NCBI GenBank assembly: GCA_002294005.1
Contig: DBEH01000006.1
Span: 1-26,648, forward strand
Direction of reading: 5' to 3'
DNA length: 26,648 bases
Source of the DNA: Firmicutes bacterium UBA911
GTDB lineage: Bacteria; Bacillota; Desulfotomaculia; Desulfotomaculales; Desulforudaceae
This document shows, one piece after another, positions 7,679 through 15,616 of the stretch; the stretch's first letter is position 1; the number at the start of each line of letters is the position of its first letter. The notes below the pieces were generated by a model. The model was given only the letters and a program-made list of their open reading frames with translations. It was not told the origin of the DNA and made no database searches. A program made the translations under genes and the position numbers.

Positions 7679-9630
7679 CCCCCCCCCCTTGCCGGCCGAC
7701 CCCTCTCGAGAAGGTTTAACCTTTCCGGCCCGGTAACCTTTATTACGGCGCGGTATTTATCCGGGCACATGTCAAAACACCCGCCGCACTTGAGGCACTT
7801 TTCCTGGATAATCACCGGCGCAGCCCTCCATTTGCCGGCGATTGCTCCCACCGGGCAGTTTTCCAGGCAGAGCCGGCAGGGTTCGGCGCATTTATCGGGA
7901 TCAATCCAGTAGGCAATTAATTCTTTACAGTGCAGAGCAGGGCAACTTCTTTCGTCGAGGTGTGCTTCGTATTCGGAACGGAAATAGCGCAACGTGCTCA
8001 GCACCGGGTTGGGGGCGGTTTGGCCCAGGCCGCAGATGGAACCGGCAATGATTGCTTTGGCGATGCCTTCTAACCAGGACAGGTCGGTTGTTTTGCCGCG
8101 TCCCCGAGTGATATCTTCCAGAATTTTCAGCATCTGATTAGTACCTGCCCGGCAGGGCGCACACTGGCCGCAGGATTCGTTGACGGTGAACTCCAGAAAA
8201 TACCTGGCCACATCCACCAGGCAGGTATCCTGGTCCAGGACCACCATGCCGCCGGAGCCCATCATGGATCCCGCGCTCTTCAGGGAGTCAAAGTCCACCG
8301 GCATATCCAGCAGTTCTTTGGGCAGGCAGCCGCCGGAAGGACCGCCCGTTTGCACGGCCTTGAACTCCCGGCCGGTGGACGTCCCGCCGCCGATGTTGAA
8401 AATGATTTCCCGCAACGTTATCCCCATGGGAACTTCGATCAGACCGGAGTTTTTGGCCTTTCCGGTTAGGGCGAAAACGGCTGTTCCCTTGCTGGTTTCG
8501 GTTCCCATGGAAGCAAACCACTCCGGCCCCCTGGTGATGATCTGGGGCACATAGGCGAATGACTTAACATTATTCAGCAGGGTGGGCCTGCCGCCGATGC
8601 CTTCTTCGGTTGTGCGGGGCCGGGGCATCACTTTGGGCATTCCCCGGAAGCCTTCGATGGAGCGGACCAGGGCCGTCGATTCACCACAGACAAAGGCACC
8701 GGCGCCCCGGAAGATCTCAATGTCAAAGTTGAACCCGGTGCCCATGAGGTCCGGTCCCAGCACCCGGTGTTGCTCGGCCTGCGCAATGGCAACAGTTAGG
8801 CGTTCCACCGCCAGCGGGTATTCCGCCCGGACGTAGATATACCCGTGGCCCGCGCCGACGGCGTAGGCGGCAATGGCCATCCCTTCCAGAACGGAGTGGG
8901 GATCTCCTTCCAGGACGGAACGATCCATAAAGGCGCCCGGGTCGCCTTCATCGCCGTTGCAGACTATGTACTTCGGTTCCCCGCCGGCCCGGCGGGCGCT
9001 CGCCCACTTTCTTCCGGTGGGGAAACCGGCCCCGCCCCGGCCGCGCAGGCCCGAACGGGTGACGGCGTCAATTACTTCTTCCGGGGTGTACCGGGTGAGC
9101 ACGTCGGCCAGCGCCTGGTACCCGCCGACGGCAAAGTACTCGCGGATGTCTTCCGGGTTAATCAGGCCGCAGTAGGCAAGAACCACCCTCTTCTGGTGGC
9201 GGTAAAAAGGCACGTCATCCTCCCGCAGGCTTTTGCTTCCGTCCGGGTTCAGGTAAAGCAGGCGCTCCACCACCGTATTCTTATCCAGCGCGGCGATGAT
9301 GATTTCCGGGACGTCGGTTACCGTTACCTTCGTGTAAAAAACACCTTCCGGTTCAAACCGCACCAGGGGGCCTAACTGGCAAAAACCATGGCAGCCGCTG
9401 CAGGCGGTACCGACCTCGGTTTCCCGGCCTTCAAAAAGCAGCTCCACGTCGGTCGGCAAGCCTCTTTCCTTAAGCAAGCGCACAAACTCCCGGTAAACTT
9501 CCAGGGCGCCGCCAAGAACGCAACCGGTGCCGGCACACACCAAAAACCGGCGTTTTTGCCGCGCAAAAGCGCCTTCGCATATTTTTCGGACCTCCGCCAG
9601 CTGAGTTGGGGAGTGGATTTGCAACATCAT
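7675..9630 (-). CDS. NuoF/HydB-type NAD(P)H-binding flavo-iron-sulfur subunit
   Basis: This is a soluble diaphorase subunit that exchanges electrons between NAD(P)H and Fe-S clusters through FMN. Domains in order: a thioredoxin-like [2Fe-2S] domain (C32, C37, C80, C84); the FMN/NADH domain with GRGGAGFPTGRKW (197-209) and NGDEGDPGAF (225-234); an SLBB region; the NuoF [4Fe-4S] site (C487, C490, C493, C533); and a C-terminal 2x[4Fe-4S] ferredoxin (C581-C592, C612-C622). The length of 651 residues fits the HydB/HndC type rather than the complex I NuoF. ATG at 9630 is chosen because AAGGAGG precedes it; a GTG at 9651 would overlap the ribosome site. The start region is duplicated 73 bases upstream. 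The last codons before the stop lie in a G10 tract. Symbol left open because nuoF, hydB and fdhB are all used for such proteins. Confidence 0.9.
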   Translation of the reverse strand: MMLQIHSPTQLAEVRKICEGAFARQKRRFLVCAGTGCVLGGALEVYREFVRLLKERGLPTDVELLFEGRETEVGTACSGCHGFCQLGPLVRFEPEGVFYTKVTVTDVPEIIIAALDKNTVVERLLYLNPDGSKSLREDDVPFYRHQKRVVLAYCGLINPEDIREYFAVGGYQALADVLTRYTPEEVIDAVTRSGLRGRGGAGFPTGRKWASARRAGGEPKYIVCNGDEGDPGAFMDRSVLEGDPHSVLEGMAIAAYAVGAGHGYIYVRAEYPLAVERLTVAIAQAEQHRVLGPDLMGTGFNFDIEIFRGAGAFVCGESTALVRSIEGFRGMPKVMPRPRTTEEGIGGRPTLLNNVKSFAYVPQIITRGPEWFASMGTETSKGTAVFALTGKAKNSGLIEVPMGITLREIIFNIGGGTSTGREFKAVQTGGPSGGCLPKELLDMPVDFDSLKSAGSMMGSGGMVVLDQDTCLVDVARYFLEFTVNESCGQCAPCRAGTNQMLKILEDITRGRGKTTDLSWLEGIAKAIIAGSICGLGQTAPNPVLSTLRYFRSEYEAHLDERSCPALHCKELIAYWIDPDKCAEPCRLCLENCPVGAIAGKWRAAPVIIQEKCLKCGGCFDMCPDKYRAVIKVTGPERLNLLERGRPARGGG

Positions 9631-9730
9631 CCTCTGCCTCCTTGAAGTCACCGGGCCACCGCTTTTACCACCGTTACCGCGCCTGTGTGAGTAGCAGCAT
9701 CATCCTCTGCCTCCTTGAGGTCACCGGGCC
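9621..9730 (-). repeat. Direct repeat duplicating the nuoF-like ribosome site and start codons
   Basis: Two 37-base copies, 9621-9657 and 9694-9730, differ at only two positions and are 73 bases apart. Each contains AAGGAGG followed by ATGATG on the minus strand. The downstream copy (9621-9657) starts the nuoF-like gene. The upstream copy opens a nine-codon frame (9703 to 9674, peptide MMLLLTQAR) that ends in TAA before the real gene. It is either a fossil of a local duplication or a short leader peptide; the sequence alone cannot decide. Confidence 0.8.
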
Positions 9731-9748
9731 GCGAGGCACGCTCACTCC

Positions 9749-10876
9749 TTACCCCGCTATGCTTCTTGCTCTGCCCGGCGTCATCTCCCCGTACACCTCC
9801 TTGCCCATAACAACCACCGGTGCCAGGGCGCACGCGCCGACACAAGCCACTCGTTCCAAGCTGTACTCGTAATCCGGAGTGGTTTCCCCGTGGCCGATGC
9901 CCAGTTGCCGTTCAAACTCTTCCAGCACCCGGGAGGCTCCCTTCACATGGCAGGCGGTACCGCAGCACACCTTGATCTGGTTCCGGCCGCGCCGGTGGAA
10001 ATAAAACTGGTCGTAAAAAGTAGCCACCCCGTAAACGTGGCTTTCGGGCAACTGGAGGAAACGGGCGATCTCCCGCATGGCCGCCTCGGGCAGGTAGCCG
10101 AACACCTCCTGGGTGTCTTGGAGAATTGGGACCAACTCGCGGCTATGCCCTCTGTAACGAATGAGGGCATCTTTCAGCCCCTCATCGAGACCTTCCTTTA
10201 AGGCTTCTTCCACCGCCGTTTTGGTCATCAGCCCCGCTTGATGCATCAGGGTATCCCCAATCTCCTGATCATGGGTCATTGTCGCCACGCAAGGGTGGGC
10301 ATGGTGAAGAAGTCCGGCCTGCTCATAAGCGTCCTTGACGTGTACCCCCACCAGGTTTTCGGCCACGTATCTGGTGTTGCCGCAGGGAGCATCCCGCAGG
10401 ACCTTCACCGCGGCGACCTTTTCTTTATCCAGGATGATCTCCAGTTTCGGCCGGCCGAAGTGGCGGGCGAAGGCCTGGATTTGGGGACTGGTGCTGTCCT
10501 CCTCGGTAAGAGCGCAGAAAACCAGCGGATGCCCCATGGCAATTTCTTTTTGCGCCAATTTCTTCTTGATCTGCCTGGCCAGTCCGGAAGGAAGGTGGGC
10601 CTTGTTGTCGATGGGGGCGATTACCGCCCTGGCCCCCGTCATTTCGGCCAAATGGGGCGCCATCTCGGCCACCACCGGATCTTCCTGGAGCATCAGCAGG
10701 AGATCGCATCCCGGCAGACCGGGGGGCAAAAAGTCCTCCGGCGCATCGTCGACCCCGATGGCGAGCTTTTCCGGGAAGATGTAGTGGTTTATCTCCCAAC
10801 CGCGCGGGGCGTATTGGGTCATGGCCTCGACGTACCGGCGGCCGTAATCGCCCTGAATGATCAGTAAGATGCGCAT
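9749..10876 (-). CDS. DUF166 domain fused to NuoE-type [2Fe-2S] subunit
   Basis: This 375-residue protein has two parts. Residues 1 to about 205 resemble the DUF166 family: an N-terminal MRILLIIQGDYGRRYVEA strand, then the conserved-looking APCGNTRYVAENLVG (163-177) and HHAHPCVATM (191-200) with Cys165 and Cys196. Residues about 215-375 are a NuoE/HydA-gamma thioredoxin-like ferredoxin with C304, C309, C345 and C349, helix segment LVPILQDTQEVFGYLP and the CGTACHVKG motif. NuoE would pass electrons between the nuoF-like partner and other clusters. The role of DUF166 is unknown; it often accompanies C1 genes as far as I recall. The ATG at 10876 follows GGAG, 17 bases after cooC; an upstream in-frame extension to 11311 merely overlaps cooC in another frame and is rejected. 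Confidence 0.82.
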   Translation of the reverse strand: MRILLIIQGDYGRRYVEAMTQYAPRGWEINHYIFPEKLAIGVDDAPEDFLPPGLPGCDLLLMLQEDPVVAEMAPHLAEMTGARAVIAPIDNKAHLPSGLARQIKKKLAQKEIAMGHPLVFCALTEEDSTSPQIQAFARHFGRPKLEIILDKEKVAAVKVLRDAPCGNTRYVAENLVGVHVKDAYEQAGLLHHAHPCVATMTHDQEIGDTLMHQAGLMTKTAVEEALKEGLDEGLKDALIRYRGHSRELVPILQDTQEVFGYLPEAAMREIARFLQLPESHVYGVATFYDQFYFHRRGRNQIKVCCGTACHVKGASRVLEEFERQLGIGHGETTPDYEYSLERVACVGACALAPVVVMGKEVYGEMTPGRARSIAG

Positions 10877-10893
10877 ATTTCTCCGCACCCGCT

Positions 10894-11640
10894 TTATAAA
10901 ATTTTCTTCTTGAGCGCCTCCACCTCGGACTGCAGCTTCTCCCCGGCTTTGACGTCCATTTCTCCCATGGCGCTTTCCCAAATGCTTTCGTCGTAGCCGA
11001 CAAAGCCCAACAGCTCTCCGTTTTGGAAGCTCTCGGCAATGAATTTGCGTTCTCTTTCTGAGCGGATCTTGTTGCCGATACTCATGGTTTTTTTTATCCC
11101 TAGCTCCTCGGCCATTTTCCGAATGTGACGGGCGGTGTTGATGCTGTTTAGGCTCGGTTCCACCACCACCAGCATTAAGTCCACGCCTGCGGCGGTGCCG
11201 CGGGTAAGGTGCTCGATACCCGCCCCCATGTCCATAATGACCACTTCGCCCTGATCTAAAAGCAGGGCGGAGACCAGCGCACGCAAGAAGGTATTTTCCC
11301 GGCAGTAACACTCGGAGTTTCCTTTTTTTACCTCCCCCAGGCGCAGAAACCGGATGTTTCCAAGGCGAAGGGCATGGTTTTCGACCACGTCGTCCACCCG
11401 GGGGTTTAAGAGATAAATGGGTCCGCCGCCACTTCTCGCCCTGATCAATTCTTTCATTTCCGCAGCGGGCTTAAGCCGGGCGGCAACCGCTCCAGGAATG
11501 CCGATGGCCGCGGCCAGGCAGGCGTCCGGGTCCCCGTCTATCGCGCAGACCAGCCGGTGGGTGCGGGCAAAAGACTTTACCAGCGCGGCGGCAATGGTTG
11601 TTTTTCCCACCCCGCCTTTCCCGGAAACAGCCAGTTTCAT
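10894..11640 (-). CDS. cooC: CODH nickel-insertion ATPase (CooC/AcsF family)
   Basis: This MinD/ParA-like P-loop ATPase matures carbon monoxide dehydrogenase by supplying nickel to the active site. The deviant Walker A motif GKGGVGKTT is at residues 7-15, AIDGDPDACLAAAIG follows at about 34-48, and the Walker B-like VVIMDMGAGIEHLTRGTA is in the middle. The length of 248 residues is normal. The ATG at 11640 is preferred over one at 11655 because GAGAGGTG precedes it at the correct distance. It lies 15 bases after cdhB and upstream of the DUF166-NuoE gene. Position next to cdhA/cdhB supports a role in CODH maturation; a role for acetyl-CoA synthase (AcsF) is also possible. Confidence 0.92.
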   Translation of the reverse strand: MKLAVSGKGGVGKTTIAAALVKSFARTHRLVCAIDGDPDACLAAAIGIPGAVAARLKPAAEMKELIRARSGGGPIYLLNPRVDDVVENHALRLGNIRFLRLGEVKKGNSECYCRENTFLRALVSALLLDQGEVVIMDMGAGIEHLTRGTAAGVDLMLVVVEPSLNSINTARHIRKMAEELGIKKTMSIGNKIRSERERKFIAESFQNGELLGFVGYDESIWESAMGEMDVKAGEKLQSEVEALKKKIL

Positions 11641-11655
11641 TCGCGCACCTCTCAT

Positions 11656-12210
11656 TTAATAAAGGCCTTTTATGATCCCCTCAAGGTACTCCCGCCACTT
11701 TTCCATTCTCGGGATTACCGGCGCGGTATAATCCGCATTGGGGTGGCCGCGCCGGCAAACAGCGAAGGTTTTCAAGTGGGGCGCAAAATGTTTTAAGGTG
11801 GCCAAGCCGCGTTCCGCCAGATCGCACCTGACGCCGGTGAAAAGGACCAAGTCGTGCGGGCCGCGTCCCCTAACCCCCTGCCAATCCGGCATTTTCAGGA
11901 AGTGAATGATTTCGATGATGTCGTAAACACAGTCGGGTCTTTTCCCAAACGCCAGCATTTTTTTCTTCACGTGCGCTGTGGCGCAAGTGAGAATGTTATT
12001 TGTCTTGACAATTTCAAAAACGTATTCGAGCAAAAGCTTTTCCCCGACTACGGCGGTGATGGCCTCCGGCCCCAGAATGTATAACGGGTTCCTGGCCCGG
12101 TCGATGATCTCGGCCGCTTCAACCGGGTCGGAAACAACCCGGGCGGCCTTTGTTCCGGTTAACGTGTTCACCGTGTAGTACGGAACGAAAAGAAACTCTC
12201 TCTCCGGCAT
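11656..12210 (-). CDS. cdhB: CO dehydrogenase epsilon subunit (CdhB)
   Basis: A 184-residue protein of the CODH epsilon family, the subunit that accompanies CdhA in archaeal acetyl-CoA decarbonylase/synthase complexes and has been suggested to mediate flavin-linked electron transfer. Family traits are the N-terminal NPLYILGPEAI segment (Rossmann-like), TCATAHVKKKM and DLVLFTGVRCDLAERGLATLKHF. It lies 70 bases downstream of cdhA and directly before cooC, the archaeal gene neighbourhood. ATG at 12210 is preferred: GGGGAGGG stands nine bases upstream, whereas a GTG at 12234 would lie before that site. Bacterial AcsA/CooS enzymes work without this subunit, so its presence is a strong sign of an archaeal-type complex. 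Confidence 0.88.
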   Translation of the reverse strand: MPEREFLFVPYYTVNTLTGTKAARVVSDPVEAAEIIDRARNPLYILGPEAITAVVGEKLLLEYVFEIVKTNNILTCATAHVKKKMLAFGKRPDCVYDIIEIIHFLKMPDWQGVRGRGPHDLVLFTGVRCDLAERGLATLKHFAPHLKTFAVCRRGHPNADYTAPVIPRMEKWREYLEGIIKGLY

Positions 12211-12262
12211 TCTTAGGGCCCTCCCCTTATACACAGGTTTTTTAGAAAACGCCTTTGTGCTG

Positions 12263-12283
12263 GAAAATAATAGGCGCTGCCTA
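12263..12283 (-). other. Small hairpin over the cdhA stop codon followed by a T-rich stretch
   Basis: On the minus strand TAGGC-AGC-GCCTA (12283 to 12271) forms a five-pair stem that contains the cdhA stop codon, followed by TTATTTTCC. This is a weak terminator-like or RNA-processing structure that could lower expression of downstream genes relative to cdhA. The stem is short, so the call is tentative. Confidence 0.3.
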
Positions 12284-14578
12284 CCTTAGCGTGGCCGAAA
12301 CGGGCACCTTCGTTTCGTAGGTGCCGATGATGGTCGGCAGGGACAAAGTCGGCTTCGGCTGCCAACCGGCTGCTTTTAAGTAGGCCAGCACCTCTTTTTT
12401 GTAAACCAGGGGCACATCCCGTTCGGTGCGGACGAAGTTTTGCAGGTCGTCAGGAAGCGTGCCCAAATGTTCTTTATAAACGGAGACATACTGATGCAGT
12501 TTGATCGCCCGGCCGGGAGCAGTGTCGTTTCGCCGCATGCAAAGCTTGATCATAGTGGGCAGAGCCCTTTCCCTGGTTTCCACGACGATGGCCATGTGCT
12601 CCGGGGTGGGCTCCCGGGTATCGACCAACTGCTCGGTCCGGCCGTCGATAACCGTCCAGTCGTCGTATTCCTTCTTGCTCAAAAAGAGCCTTCTGTATTT
12701 GGCCCCGTGGGGACCAAGCAAAAGGGGGATCCCCCACCGTATGGCCCCCGTGCCGATGGCCAGGGCCTTCTGGGAATAGGGACCCCAAACCACGGCACAG
12801 GCACCCACCCGGTTGAGGATGTAGTCGGCAATCAATTCAAAATTGGCCCGGCCGGGCAAAGCGGCGAAGATGTTGGCGATCTTGATGGCGGCACCGACCA
12901 CGTGCGAGTTGGAGACGCAGGAACCCACGTTGAGGACGCCGCCGGCGTCGAATGAAGGCGGGTGCTTTTCGTAAATGGTCCTTCCATCGGCGTCTTTGTA
13001 CATTCCCGCCGCCATCGCCGCGCATCCGGAAAGGCAAACGATGTACTTCCGGCGCGCCAGCTCCTCCGCCATCCAGGCCACATCGCCAACGTCCGGATAA
13101 TTGGAACACCCGGCAAACAGCACCACCCCCGGGATGGTGCCCAAAACGATGGGGGAACCTACTTTTCTTATTTCCACGTCGTGGATCGGCCCCCGACCGA
13201 CCCGCATTCTGTATTTCTCCGCTCCAGCCGCCGCCGCCATTAACTTGAGGATGGGAAGATTAAAATCGCAGGCTGCTTCACATTTCCCGCAACCGGTGCA
13301 CTTCCTGAACAGATCGGCAAGCGGTTCCAGCTTCCCTTCGCCGGCCTGGCTGACCGCCGTGGCGACCGGTAGCAGGTTGGCGCAGCTTTGATTGCACTTC
13401 TCGCACTTTCTTCGGCACCGGCCGGCGATCTCGACGGCCTGCTCAGGGGTAAGAATGACTTTATTGCGTGTTGGCGCCAAGGCCAGTGCCGTCTCTACCG
13501 CCGTTTGCGCCGCCTTGTCGGGGTCTAAAACCAGGACCTGTTTCTTCTCCCCGGTAATCATTTTCACGATCTCGCCGGTCTCTTTTTCGGTGACGTTGTC
13601 CAGGCCGTAGCAGATTTTGTCCGACCAGGCGATGAGCGCCGCGCCTGTTTCTTTGGCGAGGGCCGGAATGTCGGCCAGCACGCACTGCTCATCGGTCACA
13701 ATCACGTCGGCGATGCCGGTTTTTAGAAAAAACCGCTGCTGCGCCAGCGGGCCGACCACCTTTGCGCCCTCGTTGTACCGGGTAGTGTCTAACGCCGTAC
13801 AACAGATTCCGGCCAGTTCCACCTTGTCCAGGAGGTTTTTTCGCCGCAGGTAATCCGTCATACTATTGGCGGCTGCGGCGTTGTGGCCCACCAGCAGGAT
13901 CACCGGCTTCGTGCGGTCAATGGTGCCCCACCCCAGCTCGACCAGCGGTGTTTCGGCCACCGACGTCGGATAGTTAAACCCGGTGATTTGAGCGATGTCG
14001 CAGGCCTCCAGGGCGACGTGGTCCAGCATCCCCGCGTGGAAGGCCTTAGACTCGTAATCCAAATTACTTCCTTCCTGTCCGGTATGGGTGGCGGCAACCA
14101 GGTGGATAAGCTCCCTTTCCACATATTCAACGGCCCGGCGCAGGTCGCCGAGGGTTTTCGGCTTCAAACCGAGCACGGTCCTAATGATCGGCGCTTCCAC
14201 ATTGACTTGGTCCCCCAAATCAAGCGGGTGACCTTCGCCGTGCTTTTCAATAAGGTGCTCGATCAGGTGGCGCCCGTGCGCTCCGTGGGCGGCGGCGCCC
14301 ATCAAGCAAGAGATCAAAATCATCCTGGCCTGCTGGGTGGCTATGTCGATGCCGCAGGCGCCTTTGCGATCCCGCGTCAAGTCGCACTTTCCTAAACCGC
14401 ATAAACAGCAGAGATCGCAAAACGGTGCGTAAAAGGGCCGGTAGGTTCTCATCAAGCGAAAGTCCCAATTGCGCAAGTCAGTCACCTGGGGCAGCGGTGT
14501 TTGGCCCACCGCTTCCCAGGATTCTTCGGCTCTGATGATCGCGTTGATTTTCTCTCTGAACTTCTCTGTTTTGCTCAT
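12281..14578 (-). CDS. cdhA: Carbon monoxide dehydrogenase, archaeal-type alpha subunit (CdhA)
   Basis: This Ni-Fe-S enzyme reduces CO2 to CO (or the reverse) for acetyl-CoA synthase. At 765 residues it is about 100 longer than bacterial AcsA/CooS. The N-terminal cluster motif is FCDLCCLCGLGKCDL (C54, C57, C60, C65, C75). C-cluster candidates are H232 (VGHNAAAA), C260, C299, C491, C519 (CLSGCAAM) and C554 (NVGSCVSNSH). The extra two-[4Fe-4S] insert typical of archaeal CdhA is seen as CRRKCEKCNQSC (388-399) and CTGCGKCEAAC (427-437); bacterial enzymes lack it. Start ATG overlaps the folD stop (ATGA). A small hairpin covers the stop codon. Carbonyl-branch enzyme of the operon, likely partner of CdhB and the short AcsB. 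Confidence 0.93.
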   Translation of the reverse strand: MSKTEKFREKINAIIRAEESWEAVGQTPLPQVTDLRNWDFRLMRTYRPFYAPFCDLCCLCGLGKCDLTRDRKGACGIDIATQQARMILISCLMGAAAHGAHGRHLIEHLIEKHGEGHPLDLGDQVNVEAPIIRTVLGLKPKTLGDLRRAVEYVERELIHLVAATHTGQEGSNLDYESKAFHAGMLDHVALEACDIAQITGFNYPTSVAETPLVELGWGTIDRTKPVILLVGHNAAAANSMTDYLRRKNLLDKVELAGICCTALDTTRYNEGAKVVGPLAQQRFFLKTGIADVIVTDEQCVLADIPALAKETGAALIAWSDKICYGLDNVTEKETGEIVKMITGEKKQVLVLDPDKAAQTAVETALALAPTRNKVILTPEQAVEIAGRCRRKCEKCNQSCANLLPVATAVSQAGEGKLEPLADLFRKCTGCGKCEAACDFNLPILKLMAAAAGAEKYRMRVGRGPIHDVEIRKVGSPIVLGTIPGVVLFAGCSNYPDVGDVAWMAEELARRKYIVCLSGCAAMAAGMYKDADGRTIYEKHPPSFDAGGVLNVGSCVSNSHVVGAAIKIANIFAALPGRANFELIADYILNRVGACAVVWGPYSQKALAIGTGAIRWGIPLLLGPHGAKYRRLFLSKKEYDDWTVIDGRTEQLVDTREPTPEHMAIVVETRERALPTMIKLCMRRNDTAPGRAIKLHQYVSVYKEHLGTLPDDLQNFVRTERDVPLVYKKEVLAYLKAAGWQPKPTLSLPTIIGTYETKVPVSATLR

Positions 14579-15462
14579 TGCTGGCTCCCGCCCCGAAAAT
14601 ATTTGTTCGGCAAACCGGTGAGACGCCAGGCCGCTTCAACGGTGTTGGCGAGGAGCATGGCTACCGTCATGGGCCCGACACCCCCAGGCACCGGGGTGAT
14701 GAGTCCGGCTCTGGGCCACACCGACGCAAAGTCCACGTCGCCCACCAAGCGGCCGTCCAGCCGGTTGATCCCGACGTCGACCACCACCGCGCCCTCTTTG
14801 ACCATGTCCCCCGTGATCATCTGGGGCCGGCCCACGGCCACCACAAGAATGTCGCCGCCCAACGTCACGGCGGCCAGGTCCGGCGTCCGTGAATGGCACA
14901 CCGTCACCGTGGCGTGGCGCTCCAGGAGCAACAGCGCCACCGGTTTGCCGACGATGTTGCTGCGGCCGACGACCACGGCGTGCTTACCGGCGATGGAAAC
15001 GCCCGACCGCTCCAGAAGCGTGATGATCCCCCGCGGTGTGCACGGAATCATGCCAGACTCGCCGGTGACCAGGCGGCCGGCATTCAGGGGGTGAAACCCG
15101 TCGGCATCCTTCTCGGGCCTGATGGCTTCTATAAGCATGCGGGCGTCGAGGTGCGGCGGCAGGGGAAGCTGCACCAGGATACCATGGATGTCGGTTCTCT
15201 CGTTCAACTGTTCAAGCAGGCGGCACACCACCGCCTCCGGAACCGAGGCTTCCAGACGGTATACCTCGGAGTCGACACCCACCTCCCGGCAGGCGGTTTC
15301 CTTGTTCCGCACGTACGTCTGCGACGCCGGGTTGTCCCCGACCAGGACCACCGCCAGGCCGGGAGGGTGTCCGTACCTTTCCCTGAAAGCCTCCACCTCA
15401 CGGGCGGCCTCGGCCTTCACCCGGCCCGCAACCGCCTTGCCGTCAAGGATCCGTGGTTCCAT
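14575..15462 (-). CDS. folD: Methylene-THF dehydrogenase / methenyl-THF cyclohydrolase (FolD)
   Basis: FolD interconverts methylene-, methenyl- and formyl-tetrahydrofolate, two steps of the methyl branch that feeds AcsE. The 295-residue protein has the family motif SQTYVRNKETACREVG with catalytic Lys54, ILVQLPLPPH, EKDADGFHPLN, the NADP-loop GRSNIVGKPVALLLL and the terminal TPVPGGVGPMTVAMLL. The ATG at 15462 is chosen because GGAGGT lies eight bases upstream and homology begins there; an in-frame upstream extension to 15588 has no support. It is the first gene of the CODH/ACS operon and is coupled to cdhA by ATGA, so folate chemistry and CO2 fixation are co-expressed. It sits after the pyrimidine operon terminator and needs its own promoter in 15463-15583, where no clear consensus was found. 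Confidence 0.96.
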   Translation of the reverse strand: MEPRILDGKAVAGRVKAEAAREVEAFRERYGHPPGLAVVLVGDNPASQTYVRNKETACREVGVDSEVYRLEASVPEAVVCRLLEQLNERTDIHGILVQLPLPPHLDARMLIEAIRPEKDADGFHPLNAGRLVTGESGMIPCTPRGIITLLERSGVSIAGKHAVVVGRSNIVGKPVALLLLERHATVTVCHSRTPDLAAVTLGGDILVVAVGRPQMITGDMVKEGAVVVDVGINRLDGRLVGDVDFASVWPRAGLITPVPGGVGPMTVAMLLANTVEAAWRLTGLPNKYFRGGSQQ

Positions 15463-15583
15463 CCGGCTATACCTCCTTGCAATAAAAAAATGGCTGGCGC
15501 AACGTGATTCACGGGTGAGAATTTTCCGCAACAGAAATAAAGGTCTATGTCCATTATTTTTGCGGGGGAGGAAGGGGAGGGGC

Positions 15584-15616
15584 AACAAAAACGCCGCCAG
15601 TTGCAGACTGGCAGCG
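15584..15616 (-). terminator. Intrinsic terminator after pyrF, upstream of folD
   Basis: On the minus strand CGCTGCCAG (15616-15608) pairs with CTGGCGGCG (15600-15592) over a seven-base loop, giving nine pairs (one G-U), followed by TTTTTGTTG. It would end the pyrimidine transcript. Just before it are two more hairpins, GGGCA-GCAG-TGCCC and CCGTCT-TCCGG-AGACGG; the GACGG of the latter can alternatively pair with a later CCGTC. An attenuator for folD is therefore possible. Confidence 0.75.

Noticed and set aside
9749..11311. A 520-codon version of the DUF166-NuoE gene starting at 11311
   Set aside because: The additional N-terminal part lies in another frame of cooC, is Arg/Gly-rich and lacks homology. 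A ribosome site precedes the ATG at 10876.
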